From Bacillus sp. FJAT-44742 (GTDB lineage Bacteria; Bacillota; Bacilli; Bacillales; Marinococcaceae), in NCBI RefSeq assembly GCF_002797315.1, contig NZ_KZ454937.1, positions 27,439-91,438 of the forward strand: 64,000 nucleotides of DNA. The letters are read 5' to 3'. Below, one piece after another: positions 1 to 7,451 of the stretch. The stretch's first letter is position 1. Each line of letters starts with the position of its first letter. Both the position numbers and the translations under genes were made by a program. The notes below the pieces were generated by a model. It ran no database searches, was not told the origin of the DNA, and saw only the letters and a list, made by a program, of their open reading frames with translations.

Positions 1-439
1 TCTGCGTCAACTGACAAGTCGAAAATGGAGTACGGATATGAAATACCGAATTGAGAAAATCAATACATTTCTTACAGGATGGTATAACTACTTTCAGTTG
101 GCAGAAACGCCATCCATTTTCAAAAGACTGATGGAATGGTTGAGAAGAAGACTCCGAATGATTCGATGGAAGGAATGGAAGCTGCCCAAAACAAAGGTGA
201 AGAATCTGATGGCACTGGGAGTGACAAAGGCGAAAGCCTTGGAATGGGGAAACACAAGAAAAGGCTACTGGCGTATAGCCAGCAGCCCTATTCTCCATCG
301 CACACTCAATGACCATTATTGGCAGCGTATGGGTTTGAAATCATTGAATTAACGTTAGAATTTTATGAAACCGCCGTATACGGAACCGTACGTACGGTGG
401 TGTGAGAGGACGGAGGTTAGTCACCTCCTCCTACTCGAT
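1..439 (+). mobile_element. Group II intron, 3' end (5' part outside window)
   Basis: The maturase reading frame is followed by the intron's terminal RNA domains. Positions about 370-402 fold as a domain V hairpin: ACCGCCGTA pairs with TACGGTGGT. Positions about 403-439 fold as a domain VI-like stem, GGAGGTTAGTCACCTCC, ending in CTACTCGAT, a usual group II 3' boundary. The 5' half lies before the window, so completeness and mobility cannot be judged. I did not recognise the 3' exon. Confidence 0.85.
2..352 (+). CDS. Group II intron-encoded maturase/reverse transcriptase, C-terminal fragment
   Basis: This is the last ~116 residues of an LtrA-type protein; the frame is open to the left edge of the window. 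The opening motif RQLTSRKW and then MKYRIEKINTFLTGWYNYF are typical of the maturase X domain, which binds intron RNA and promotes splicing and retrohoming. The basic tail contains the usual KGYWRIA block and ends normally with a stop at 350-352. The in-frame ATG at 38 is internal, not the true start. The RT catalytic domain is outside the window, so activity cannot be assessed. Confidence 0.9.
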   Translation: MRQLTSRKWSTDMKYRIEKINTFLTGWYNYFQLAETPSIFKRLMEWLRRRLRMIRWKEWKLPKTKVKNLMALGVTKAKALEWGNTRKGYWRIASSPILHRTLNDHYWQRMGLKSLN

Positions 440-924
440 TTTAAATCTTTTACCTAATTACTCTTCAGATAATTACTCTAACAAATGGTCGTAAACCCTT
501 TTCCTCCCCAATAATGGACGCTACAAGAATAGGTGTTCCAGCGTTATACGCTAAAAACAGATCCTTTTTTCGGGTTTTACCTTTTTCCTATGTTATCAGT
601 GAAATATTATGGGTTGATTGGTCCTTGCTCTTATAACTGTAAGGGATCATGATATCTGTCGAATGCCTCTTCCGCGTCGTCAATTAACTATTTAAGCGAA
701 GAATAATGCTTTTGCTTCTTGTCATAAAATAAAAAAGTACTTAACTTCAAGCTTAACTAAGAGGGGTTTCTCATACTATTCTATATAGGTGGCAAGAGTG
801 CTTATAGTTAGAACGTAGTGTAAGAACAACCGTAGAGGGTTCCCTAGGACCAAGATGGTTCCAAAGAAAAGGTGAGCACCTACGTGATCCTTTTGTATAC
901 TTAAAAAGGAAGGTTGGAAACGAA
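440..924. other. Gene-free stretch after the intron
   Basis: About 485 bases downstream of the intron end. I found no reading frame with a convincing start and ribosome binding site, and no clear terminator. The only usable signal is the AAGGAAGG Shine-Dalgarno near 906-914, which belongs to the next gene. Confidence 0.5.
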
Positions 925-1248
925 GTGAAAAATATACATTTGGAAGGAAAATCCAAGAAGGCTGTTTGCGGGCTATTGGAAGTTTATATCAACATTCTAT
1001 GGAAAAATAATCAGCTTAGTGAAATAGGGTTGAATGGAGATGCGTTTTTAGATGAAATTGTAACGATAGGGGACGTCGATATTGCAGAACTTGTTTCAAA
1101 CATTTTAGAGCTTCCTTCAGAAAAAGGAGAATGGATCTACGAAGCGGTTTTTTTCCTTTTAAGGAAAGGAAAGAAACCCACTGCAAAAGAAGTATTAAAG
1201 AAAATAGATGAAAATCTAACCACTCTTTCTACAGGTAAAAACACTTAA
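925..1248 (+). CDS. Hypothetical protein, 107 aa
   Basis: The start is a GTG about 10 bases after AAGGAAGG, a good ribosome binding site, so the gene looks real. The product is soluble and mildly charged, with no signal peptide or membrane segment. It appears mostly helical: an N-terminal helical half, an acidic middle, and a C-terminal block with FFLLRKGKKPTAKEVLKKI. I do not recognise the family. It is followed by a non-coding stretch ending in a strong terminator, so it appears monocistronic. Confidence 0.6.
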   Translation: MKNIHLEGKSKKAVCGLLEVYINILWKNNQLSEIGLNGDAFLDEIVTIGDVDIAELVSNILELPSEKGEWIYEAVFFLLRKGKKPTAKEVLKKIDENLTTLSTGKNT

Positions 1249-1993
1249 TACCATGTGGGGAAAGAAGAATGAGAGGTCATCATTCGTATCCTATAAAAGA
1301 AAAAATAAATGAGGTACAGAGTACCTTTTATTAAGAAAGTATAGAGAGGAATAAAAAGCATAGGATAGTATGGGTCCCTGCATTCCTTGGTTCGTTTGGC
1401 TTGACCCCTCAGTGGGGACCTCTACCAGCAATTACTGAGTAGTCTACGGAGATATGTGAGAGGATCAAAACCACACTCCTTAGCCTATTTTTACCCTTTA
1501 AAATGGGTGAAAAAGTAAGGCTAGCATCTAATCCATAAGCGTAAATTGAAAATATAATAACGTGTATCCTAGAACCTCACCTCTTTTACCTGCATAAGTA
1601 AACGGATGAGAGCCCCCTTCCAAAGAAGGGGGCTCTTACTATTTTTTTTTAAGATGCACTTTTAAAGTATATTAAAGGTGAAGTAGAGGAAAAAAAGTAT
1701 CTCGTGAACAAGGAAAAGAAATAATTCTTAAGCTGATTAAGCCTATGATTTCATATTATTAAAAAATTTCCCATAAGCAGGGCGCTTTGTCTCCTGATTT
1801 TACTTTTAAAGTAGAGATAAACAAAAAGAATGTTAGAAGAGGGGAGGACAGCGAAAATAAAAATGAGGTTCCTAGCATAAGGAGACAGTATTTTATTTGT
1901 AGTCATCCACTGTAAGGTAAAAATGTTTACAATATATTTATGACTAGTTACATTTTGGTGAGGGGTTTAAGATTGGTTAGGGGGAACGAGAAC
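1249..1993. other. Long non-coding stretch with a possible structured RNA
   Basis: No coding region is supported. From about 1371 to 1530 several complementary segments occur. GGTCCC (1371-1377 region) can pair with GGGACC near 1414. TAGCCTATTTTTACCC (from about 1491) faces GGGTGAAAAAGTAAGGCTA across a short A/T loop. A strong terminator follows at 1610-1652. Together this could be a small RNA or a long 3' untranslated region. I could not match it to a known RNA family. Confidence 0.25.
1610..1652 (+). terminator. Rho-independent terminator
   Basis: GAGCCCCCTTC, loop CAAA, GAAGGGGGCTC, then TTACTATTTTTTTTT. It has a perfect 11-bp GC-rich stem and a long T-run, and ends transcription from the 925 gene or a small RNA before it. 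Confidence 0.9.
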
Positions 1994-2506
1994 TTATCCT
2001 TGTGCCGAATGATCATTTCCCTCTTTAAGCTTTTCTCGTTTCTTTGCACGATGTAACAGATCCAAAAATTCCTTATGTTCTTCTTCCACGGCTGTGTGCT
2101 TCTTTTCAAGTTCTTTTAGTTTCCCTTTTAGTACTGAGTTTTCTGCTTTTAACGTTTGGAGCTCTAGAAGGCGTTCATTGTTTTGGGATTCAAATTGCAA
2201 CAAAAGAGAAATAGCCTTTTCAAGAGGAGAAGCAACTACCTGATGGTTGCCAGTTGCTTTTTGTTGAAGTGGTGTTTCATCACCTTTATCATTCCGGATT
2301 TTTATAGCCATTGTTATATCTTCTTTGTACTTTTCACGTAGAACACCATTCCACCGGAAACTGCATGCAGACGGAGAACGTCCTAATCTTTTACTTGCTT
2401 CATCAAAGGCAGATAACTGAGTTTTCTTTTGCCTAATGTGTGAAAGGACCGTTTGAGATAGTAACCTATCTTCTTCTATTGTCCAGGAACCTTTCCTCAT
2501 TCCCAT
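1994..2506 (-). CDS. rsfA: RsfA/YlbO-family prespore transcription factor
   Basis: This is a 170-residue DNA-binding protein. Residues 1-55 form a Myb/SANT-like helix-turn-helix (KGSWTIEEDRLLSQTVLSHI, then LGRSPSACSFRWNGVLR), characteristic of the RsfA family. In Bacillus subtilis RsfA is made in the prespore under sigma F and modulates sigma-F-dependent genes. Residues ~90-160 form a coiled coil rich in Leu, Glu and Lys, probably for dimerisation. The ATG start follows GGAGGTATAAAT, giving correct spacing. Bacilli carry several paralogues (RsfA, YlbO), so the exact orthologue is uncertain; the family is clear. Confidence 0.85.
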   Translation of the reverse strand: MGMRKGSWTIEEDRLLSQTVLSHIRQKKTQLSAFDEASKRLGRSPSACSFRWNGVLREKYKEDITMAIKIRNDKGDETPLQQKATGNHQVVASPLEKAISLLLQFESQNNERLLELQTLKAENSVLKGKLKELEKKHTAVEEEHKEFLDLLHRAKKREKLKEGNDHSAQG

Positions 2507-2611
2507 ATTTATACCTCCGATGCTTTTTATTTATTATAATCATAAAGCGAAGAAAGTATGTATAGAATCATAGTTTTCTATTTTCTTAGCCGTAAACTGT
2601 TTAAGCTAGCT

Positions 2612-2655
2612 AAAAAAATAAAAAATCCACCAACGTAAATAGTTGGTGGAAAAAA
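2612..2655 (-). terminator. Bidirectional terminator hairpin
   Basis: CCACCAAC (2627-2634) and GTTGGTGG (2642-2649) form a perfect 8-bp stem. T-runs lie on the exit side for minus-strand transcription (ATTTTTTATTTTTTT read in reverse) and A-runs on the other side. It lies downstream of the STAS gene at 2876-3679. Confidence 0.75.
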
Positions 2656-2875
2656 CGAGATGGAGACTTTGTGCCAAATAGTTGGCACGCTGTCCCAGTT
2701 TTCCTGTGCATAATTATCTAAAACCCTTCTTTAAAAATATTCTTCGGAAAAAGAATATGGAGTAAAGATTCTCCTAAAAACATTGGAAAGACTGCTTTTT
2801 AAGAATGAGCTTTAGCTTTTTGAGGTTCTTCTCTCGGTCCTCATAGTTTGACATGTTAAGGAATCTCCTTTTGCT

Positions 2876-3679
2876 TTAAAGAAAGAAGGTTTCTTTTATT
2901 ACTTGTTGGAGAGAACTTTTAATCAAGACTTCGTTTCCAAACCCTACCCCCAAGTGAACGATCGAAGATGCAATTGAGGGGGTAATGCCTACTATGATCG
3001 ATTGACATCCCATAAGGCTTAACCCCTTAACAATCTCAAAGATATGGGCTATCACTGCGGTATCGATGACTCCGATACCATTAAAATCAAAAATTACATG
3101 GTCAAGTTGGTTAGTGGAAACATAATGAAGAATTCTTTCCTGGATCCTTTCTGCTCGTTCGCCATCTATCGCTCCCATTAAGGGTAAGATAGCCATGCGA
3201 CTTGTCAACGGAATAATTGGAAGGATAAGTTCATTGATGGTTTGTTGTTTCACGGCAATCACCTTGTTTTTGGTGTCCGTATAACTTTTCACGTATTCAT
3301 TGATAAATTGGTGAAAAGCGTAGTTTATCGTGTGTTCCAATTCAAAGGTTAACCCGTTTTCTTCATGACTCTCATGAAAGCTTTTTCGAAAAATCCAGTA
3401 AGTGTTTCGAAAGGCTGTGAAAAACTCCAATTTTGCGTGAATCTCCAAATTACTGTGTGCCCAATCGACTCCTCTTTTTTGTGCTTCTGTTTTTAAGATT
3501 TCTTCTTGTTCCCTTACCCCAAGGTTTAACACTAGAATTCTTGATGTCTCCATAAGGTGCTTTTTTCCTAATAGGCTTCGTGTGTCTACGAGTTCGAGAA
3601 TTTCCTCACTAATAGAAGCAAACAATTCTTTTATAAATTGTTCCTGGTGCGCTAGGAAGTAGTCGCTGAAATTTTTCAT
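2876..3679 (-). CDS. RsbR-like STAS-domain protein (stressosome co-antagonist family)
   Basis: This 267-residue protein has a helical N-terminal domain (1-~145) and a C-terminal STAS domain (~150-267), the layout of RsbR paralogues. In B. subtilis these build the stressosome and control release of RsbT, hence sigma B. The STAS start (ILPIIPLTSRMAILPLMGAI) matches RsbR proteins. The second phospho-acceptor threonine is kept (GVIDTAV, Thr207). The position equal to the first one, 34 residues earlier, is Gly173 (AIDGERAERI). The gene stands alone, without rsbS/rsbT neighbours. The ATG follows AAAGGATG at loose spacing. Confidence 0.8.
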   Translation of the reverse strand: MKNFSDYFLAHQEQFIKELFASISEEILELVDTRSLLGKKHLMETSRILVLNLGVREQEEILKTEAQKRGVDWAHSNLEIHAKLEFFTAFRNTYWIFRKSFHESHEENGLTFELEHTINYAFHQFINEYVKSYTDTKNKVIAVKQQTINELILPIIPLTSRMAILPLMGAIDGERAERIQERILHYVSTNQLDHVIFDFNGIGVIDTAVIAHIFEIVKGLSLMGCQSIIVGITPSIASSIVHLGVGFGNEVLIKSSLQQVIKETFFL

Positions 3680-4161
3680 GTTAGATCCGCATCCTTTATA
3701 TTAGGGTAATATTTAAAGGTGCTTTTATAGCAAGAAGAGCTCTTAATTAATCAAATTTTAAACAAGTATTATGTATATCCCCATGGTGTGTCTTTGTGTA
3801 AACTCTTTTATGGAACAAGTTTTCTCACTGTATTGCTTATGACACTATTAAGGAGGAGGTACTTATTATTATTTCTCTGCAAATTAAAAATAAGGCTGTT
3901 TAAAGGTCTAAGGAAAGTATAAATGTGACAGTAATCATAAGATGAAGAGCAATACACTCACAAAAAAAATAGCTTAAACGAATAAATAACCTTGTTGCTT
4001 GGATAGATCTATACGAATGAACTGTCTTCTATAAAAACCTTGGGAAATTAGCCTTTTTTAAAATGAAATAGGTACAAGCATAGAGCATGTCTATCCTTGT
4101 TACATACGATAATTAGTGAAAGAGGGCCCCCTTTCTATCTAATAAGAAAGGAGGAGGTACT
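3680..4161. other. Intergenic region
   Basis: A 480-base AT-rich stretch between the divergent STAS gene and the small membrane peptide. I see no supported reading frame. Close to the peptide, GGGCCCCCTTTC and GAAAGGAGG (about 4122-4157) can pair weakly, which might partly cover the ribosome binding site. Confidence 0.4.
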
Positions 4162-4299
4162 ATGGTGAACGTAGTAACCATTGTCCTTGTATTGCTTCTG
4201 TTGTTGGCCCTTCTCGTAGCTGTCCTTTTAGGAACAGAGGAGCAACAACAAATTATCATTGATGCGATGGTTGCCTTGCTAGGAGCAAACAACGGATAG
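4162..4299 (+). CDS. Small single-pass membrane peptide, 45 aa
   Basis: ATG is preceded by GAAAGGAGGAGGTAC, a near-ideal ribosome binding site. The product begins MVNVVTIVLV and has an uninterrupted hydrophobic segment of Leu, Val and Ala over residues 4-23. After GTEEQQQ comes a second, more amphipathic helix ending GANNG. A terminator lies 70 bases after the stop, so it is probably a self-contained transcript. The family is unknown. Such peptides in bacilli may be spore, stress or toxin-like peptides; nothing here decides between them. Confidence 0.6.
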   Translation: MVNVVTIVLVLLLLLALLVAVLLGTEEQQQIIIDAMVALLGANNG

Positions 4300-4370
4300 G
4301 TGTAAACCATGTCCTCTTTTCCCTCCCCCTAGAACGACTGCTTGACAGTCTTCTCTATGGGGGCATAAAG

Positions 4371-4398
4371 ACAGGAGCTTTTGCTCCTGTTTATTTAT
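4371..4398 (+). terminator. Rho-independent terminator
   Basis: ACAGGAGC, loop TTTT, GCTCCTGT, followed by TTATTTATT. The stem is a perfect 8 bp, downstream of the 45-residue peptide gene. Confidence 0.8.
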
Positions 4399-4533
4399 TC
4401 ACCTGATATAAATCCTCATCATAATCCTGAGCATTCTCCTACCGATTTTTCAAGGAGTATATAAGAGGTTTTCATGACTCTCACTATTTGGTAATGAGGA
4501 TAATAAATAGGGAGCATTACAGGGGGAGAGGTT

Positions 4534-4650
4534 GTGTTTGTGGAAGAATTATCAGATAAAACTCTGCTTGATGTTTATCGCTTAGTAGAAAAAGAGCTCG
4601 AAGAAAAGTTTGTATTTATTTTGCAGAAAGAAATAAAAAAAGAGGTCTAA
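4534..4650 (+). CDS. sda: Sda-like sporulation histidine kinase inhibitor, 38 aa
   Basis: A GTG start preceded by AGGGGGAGAGG encodes a 38-residue helical hairpin. The core LSDKTLLDVYRLVEKELEEK then FVFILQKEIKKE matches the Sda pattern (LSDELLIESY..A..L..DFI..L..EI.R). In B. subtilis Sda binds the DHp domain of KinA and blocks autophosphorylation, coupling sporulation entry to DNA replication status. The usual Asp before Phe is Lys here (EKFVFIL). A second in-frame GTG at 4540 is an alternative start. Assignment rests on motif match only. Confidence 0.65.
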   Translation: MFVEELSDKTLLDVYRLVEKELEEKFVFILQKEIKKEV

Positions 4651-4886
4651 ACCGTTCCATCGTGATTTGCTTTAAAGAAGAAGAACAACAGGATCCAAGG
4701 TAAAGAGCTTTGTACTTTGACAGAAGAAAGGATCTATTGAAATAATATGATAGCTTTCTTTAGCCTATTATCACGAATTGTTTATTTATAAAGTTTCTCT
4801 TAATCTCTTTCACTCAGTGACTGCCACGTGCCTTGAAAGGGGAGAAAACTAAAACTACTTTAAGGTTAGATTGGTTAAAACCGCTC

Positions 4887-5078
4887 CTACTCTTTCAGTT
4901 GAGCCTTTACAACCATTCCGCCCTTTTTATTAAGATAGCTTAATTTACTGGCAATTTTATTGACTTCATGTTGGAGATATTGAACCTCTGTTTTGCATGA
5001 CTCTGGAAATAAGTCCGGATCTAGATCCAAATCGATGGAAACAAGAATTTCACCTTTTTTCTTTTCCAAGTCTATCAC
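4887..5078 (-). CDS. Hypothetical small protein, 63 aa
   Basis: This soluble acidic/lysine-rich protein begins MIDLEKKKGEILVSIDLDLD and ends in a basic tail. It has one cysteine and no membrane segment. The only possible start is a GTG whose nearest G-rich sequence (GTAGGG) touches the start codon, so the ribosome binding site is poor. A stop lies a few codons upstream in frame. Composition looks protein-like, but I recognise no family. Confidence 0.35.
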   Translation of the reverse strand: MIDLEKKKGEILVSIDLDLDPDLFPESCKTEVQYLQHEVNKIASKLSYLNKKGGMVVKAQLKE

Positions 5079-5731
5079 CCCTACAACATTGAGTTACTTT
5101 CTCCACTTTTCTTCAGCTATACCATATTCATTTGTACGCTTATAATACCATTCTCTTTTTATATAGATGATCGTTTTAGATAATTATTTATGAAAACACA
5201 AATCTTTTGGTGAAAACACATGGTTTTAGTAATTTTTGTAATGTTTTTGAAATTAATTAGTTTATTTTAACCATAACATCCATCGGATGAGTGATTATCA
5301 GAGTTACCATTATCATTAACGAAGTCGTAATAGAAAGTATGGTTTACCCACACAGCTGATGATTAGCACTTACAAGGGATGTAATTATCTCGTGCTTTTA
5401 AAAAAGGAAGTACCAAAGAACCACGCACACAGTTCATCTTGTATAAATATTTGTTACGAAGCATAAATGGTCAGAAGGTATCTTGAAGAAAATGAGTTCA
5501 GTGTCAGTTACAAGTAGTATCATCTTATTCTCATTCTAAAATTTAATTCTCTAAGAAGCTTTTTTGTTTGGTAGGTTTAGTTGCTGGCCGATGGTTTTAA
5601 CTCTCTCTTTTTCCATGTATCCCTTTATCACCAGAAGACCTGTTTGTCTACACACTAAAAAAGTTAACTAGGTAGAAACTAGTAAGAAAAAAAATCAGGT
5701 AATAAGAATTTACTATTTTTACTTGTAGTAG
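5079..5731. other. Gene-free stretch before the siderophore operon
   Basis: About 650 AT-rich bases. No reading frame with a ribosome binding site was found. The last part holds the promoter of the siderophore operon, described separately. Confidence 0.5.
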
Positions 5732-5786
5732 TTGACGAAAGATGTAGTATTCTTTACAGTGGTTATGAAATTGATAATCATTATCA
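5732..5786 (+). promoter_or_regulatory. Sigma-A promoter with Fur box, siderophore operon
   Basis: A -35 TTGACG (5732-5737), 17-base spacer and -10 TACAGT (5755-5760) are followed at once by TGATAATCATTATCA (5772-5786). The latter is a perfect Bacillus 7-1-7 Fur box covering the expected start of transcription. Repression by iron-loaded Fur is the expected behaviour. Confidence 0.8.
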
Positions 5787-5820
5787 TTTGTGTTTGTAAT
5801 CTTCCCTACTAAGGGTTTTT

Positions 5821-5860
5821 ATTTTTTATTTTTTATTTTTTATTTTTTATTTTTTATTTT
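5821..5860 (+). repeat. 7-bp tandem repeat, unit ATTTTTT
   Basis: About 5.6 head-to-tail copies of ATTTTTT lie between two Fur boxes in the leader of the siderophore operon. The unit is not a multiple of three. This region was read as protein only by extending the frame to a distal GTG, which is not the likely start. Confidence 0.9.
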
Positions 5861-5863
5861 ACC

Positions 5864-5882
5864 GATAATGATTATCAATATC
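5864..5882 (+). promoter_or_regulatory. Second Fur box
   Basis: GATAATGATTATCAATATC matches the classic 19-bp Fur consensus at 18 of 19 positions. It lies in the leader, about 30 bases before the proposed start of the decarboxylase gene, so Fur could also act as a roadblock here. Confidence 0.8.
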
Positions 5883-5915
5883 ACTAAAATAATGTGTGGA
5901 AAGGGAGTCGGTGAT

Positions 5916-7451
5916 GTGGAAGCTGTAACAGAAAAAAAAGAAGGCTTATTGAATGACTACTCTTCATTTTTTATGAGTTCTGCAAAAGAGAGCACAAGAT
6001 CTTACCAAGACATATTGAACATGACCACAAGGTTCCTTACTCAAGGTTTATCACAGAAAATATATCCTTATATGGGTGGAGGCCCTTTCGTTGTCAAACA
6101 GCTAGTTCAGGAAGCAGCGCTTGATTCTGACTACGGACTACCATTCGATCAGGTTCTTGAAGAAGTCAACCAGTGTGTGATTGATCCTTCTGTTTTTGTA
6201 CATCACCCCTTGTGCATGGCTCATCTTCAATGTCCTCCGATTCTTTCATCGATTGCAGCAGAATTAATTCTTAGTACGCTAAACCAATCGATGGATTCTT
6301 GGGATCAAAGTCCATCAGCTACTTTTTTGGAAAGCAGGATGATCGAATGGACTGCGAGAAAATTTGGTTTGTCAAAAGGAGCTGATGGTGTCTTTACCAG
6401 TGGCGGCACACAGTCTAACTATATGGGATTGTTATTGGCCAGAGACCAATATTGCAAGGAATATTTAAATTGGAATGTCAAAGAAAAAGGCTTGCCCGCT
6501 GAAGCAAAAAAGTTTCGTATCTTCTGCTCGGAACAAGCACATTTTACAATACAAAAATCTGCAGCTTTGTTAGGTTTAGGGGAAAATGCAGTAGTCCCTA
6601 TAGAGACCAATAAAGAACATAAAATGATTCCAGAAATTCTACAAAAAAGAATGACTGAGGCAAGAGAGCATCGCTTGATTCCCATTGCCATTGTGGGAAC
6701 CGCTGGAACTACTGACTATGGGAGCATAGATCCTATAAAAATCATCTCAGGTATCGCAAAGAAAGAAGATGTATGGCTTCATGTGGATGCCGCCTATGGC
6801 GGAGCGCTCATCTTAAGTGACAAGAATCAGTCCAATCTAAAGGGGATCGAAGAGGCAAATTCCATAACGGTTGATTTTCACAAACTCTTTTATCAGCCAG
6901 TCAGTTGCGGAGCATTTTTAGTAAAAGATCATAAAACATTGCTCGGGAATCGACAACAAGCTGATTACTTAAGTCCTAAGGAAGATAAAGAGGCAGGCTA
7001 TTTGCATTTAGTCGATAAATCGGTACAAACCTCAAGAAGATTTGATGCTTTGAAGATTTGGATGACGTTGCGGCATACAGGTGTGAAAAATTTGGGCGCG
7101 ATGATTGAGAAAACCATGGGAACCGTTCAAAACTTAAGTGAAGCGTTGAAAAGAAATGAACGGTTTGAAGTCAAACATGAACCCGAGTTAAACTCTCTGG
7201 TATTTCGGTACCTGCCAAGAAACAAGGTTAGTTTTGAACAGGAAAATGTAATCAATAGAAAGATTAAAGAATTATTATTTGAGCGGGGAGTAGCTGTTTT
7301 AGCAAAGACAAGAGTGGAGAGCACACAGTGTTTAAAAATTACATTACTAAATCCGCTTGTCACTCCTGCAGTCATTCAACATGTTATCGAGGAGATATTG
7401 AAGGTAGGAAAAGAACTAGAAAATAAAATAGAGGAGGGCATGACAGAATGA
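5916..7451 (+). CDS. rhbB: L-2,4-diaminobutyrate decarboxylase (PLP group II), siderophore synthesis
   Basis: This 511-residue PLP decarboxylase is related to RhbB. It converts L-2,4-diaminobutyrate to 1,3-diaminopropane, the diamine backbone of schizokinen/rhizobactin-type siderophores. Visible features are the substrate-side block FTSGGTQSNYMGLLLARD, the PLP-ring Asp in WLHVDAAYGGA, and the Schiff-base lysine in TVDFHKLFYQP. GTG 5916 is chosen as start because AAGGGAG lies 8 bases upstream. A longer frame to 5790 would translate the T-rich repeat and the Fur box. The stop overlaps the next gene by 4 bases, so the two are translationally coupled. Confidence 0.88.
   Translation: MEAVTEKKEGLLNDYSSFFMSSAKESTRSYQDILNMTTRFLTQGLSQKIYPYMGGGPFVVKQLVQEAALDSDYGLPFDQVLEEVNQCVIDPSVFVHHPLCMAHLQCPPILSSIAAELILSTLNQSMDSWDQSPSATFLESRMIEWTARKFGLSKGADGVFTSGGTQSNYMGLLLARDQYCKEYLNWNVKEKGLPAEAKKFRIFCSEQAHFTIQKSAALLGLGENAVVPIETNKEHKMIPEILQKRMTEAREHRLIPIAIVGTAGTTDYGSIDPIKIISGIAKKEDVWLHVDAAYGGALILSDKNQSNLKGIEEANSITVDFHKLFYQPVSCGAFLVKDHKTLLGNRQQADYLSPKEDKEAGYLHLVDKSVQTSRRFDALKIWMTLRHTGVKNLGAMIEKTMGTVQNLSEALKRNERFEVKHEPELNSLVFRYLPRNKVSFEQENVINRKIKELLFERGVAVLAKTRVESTQCLKITLLNPLVTPAVIQHVIEEILKVGKELENKIEEGMTE

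Noticed and set aside
5790-5915. Upstream extension of the decarboxylase frame from GTG 5790
   Set aside because: It would translate the T-rich 7-bp repeat and the second Fur box into a Phe/Leu-rich leader; AAGGGAG and GTG 5916 fit better.
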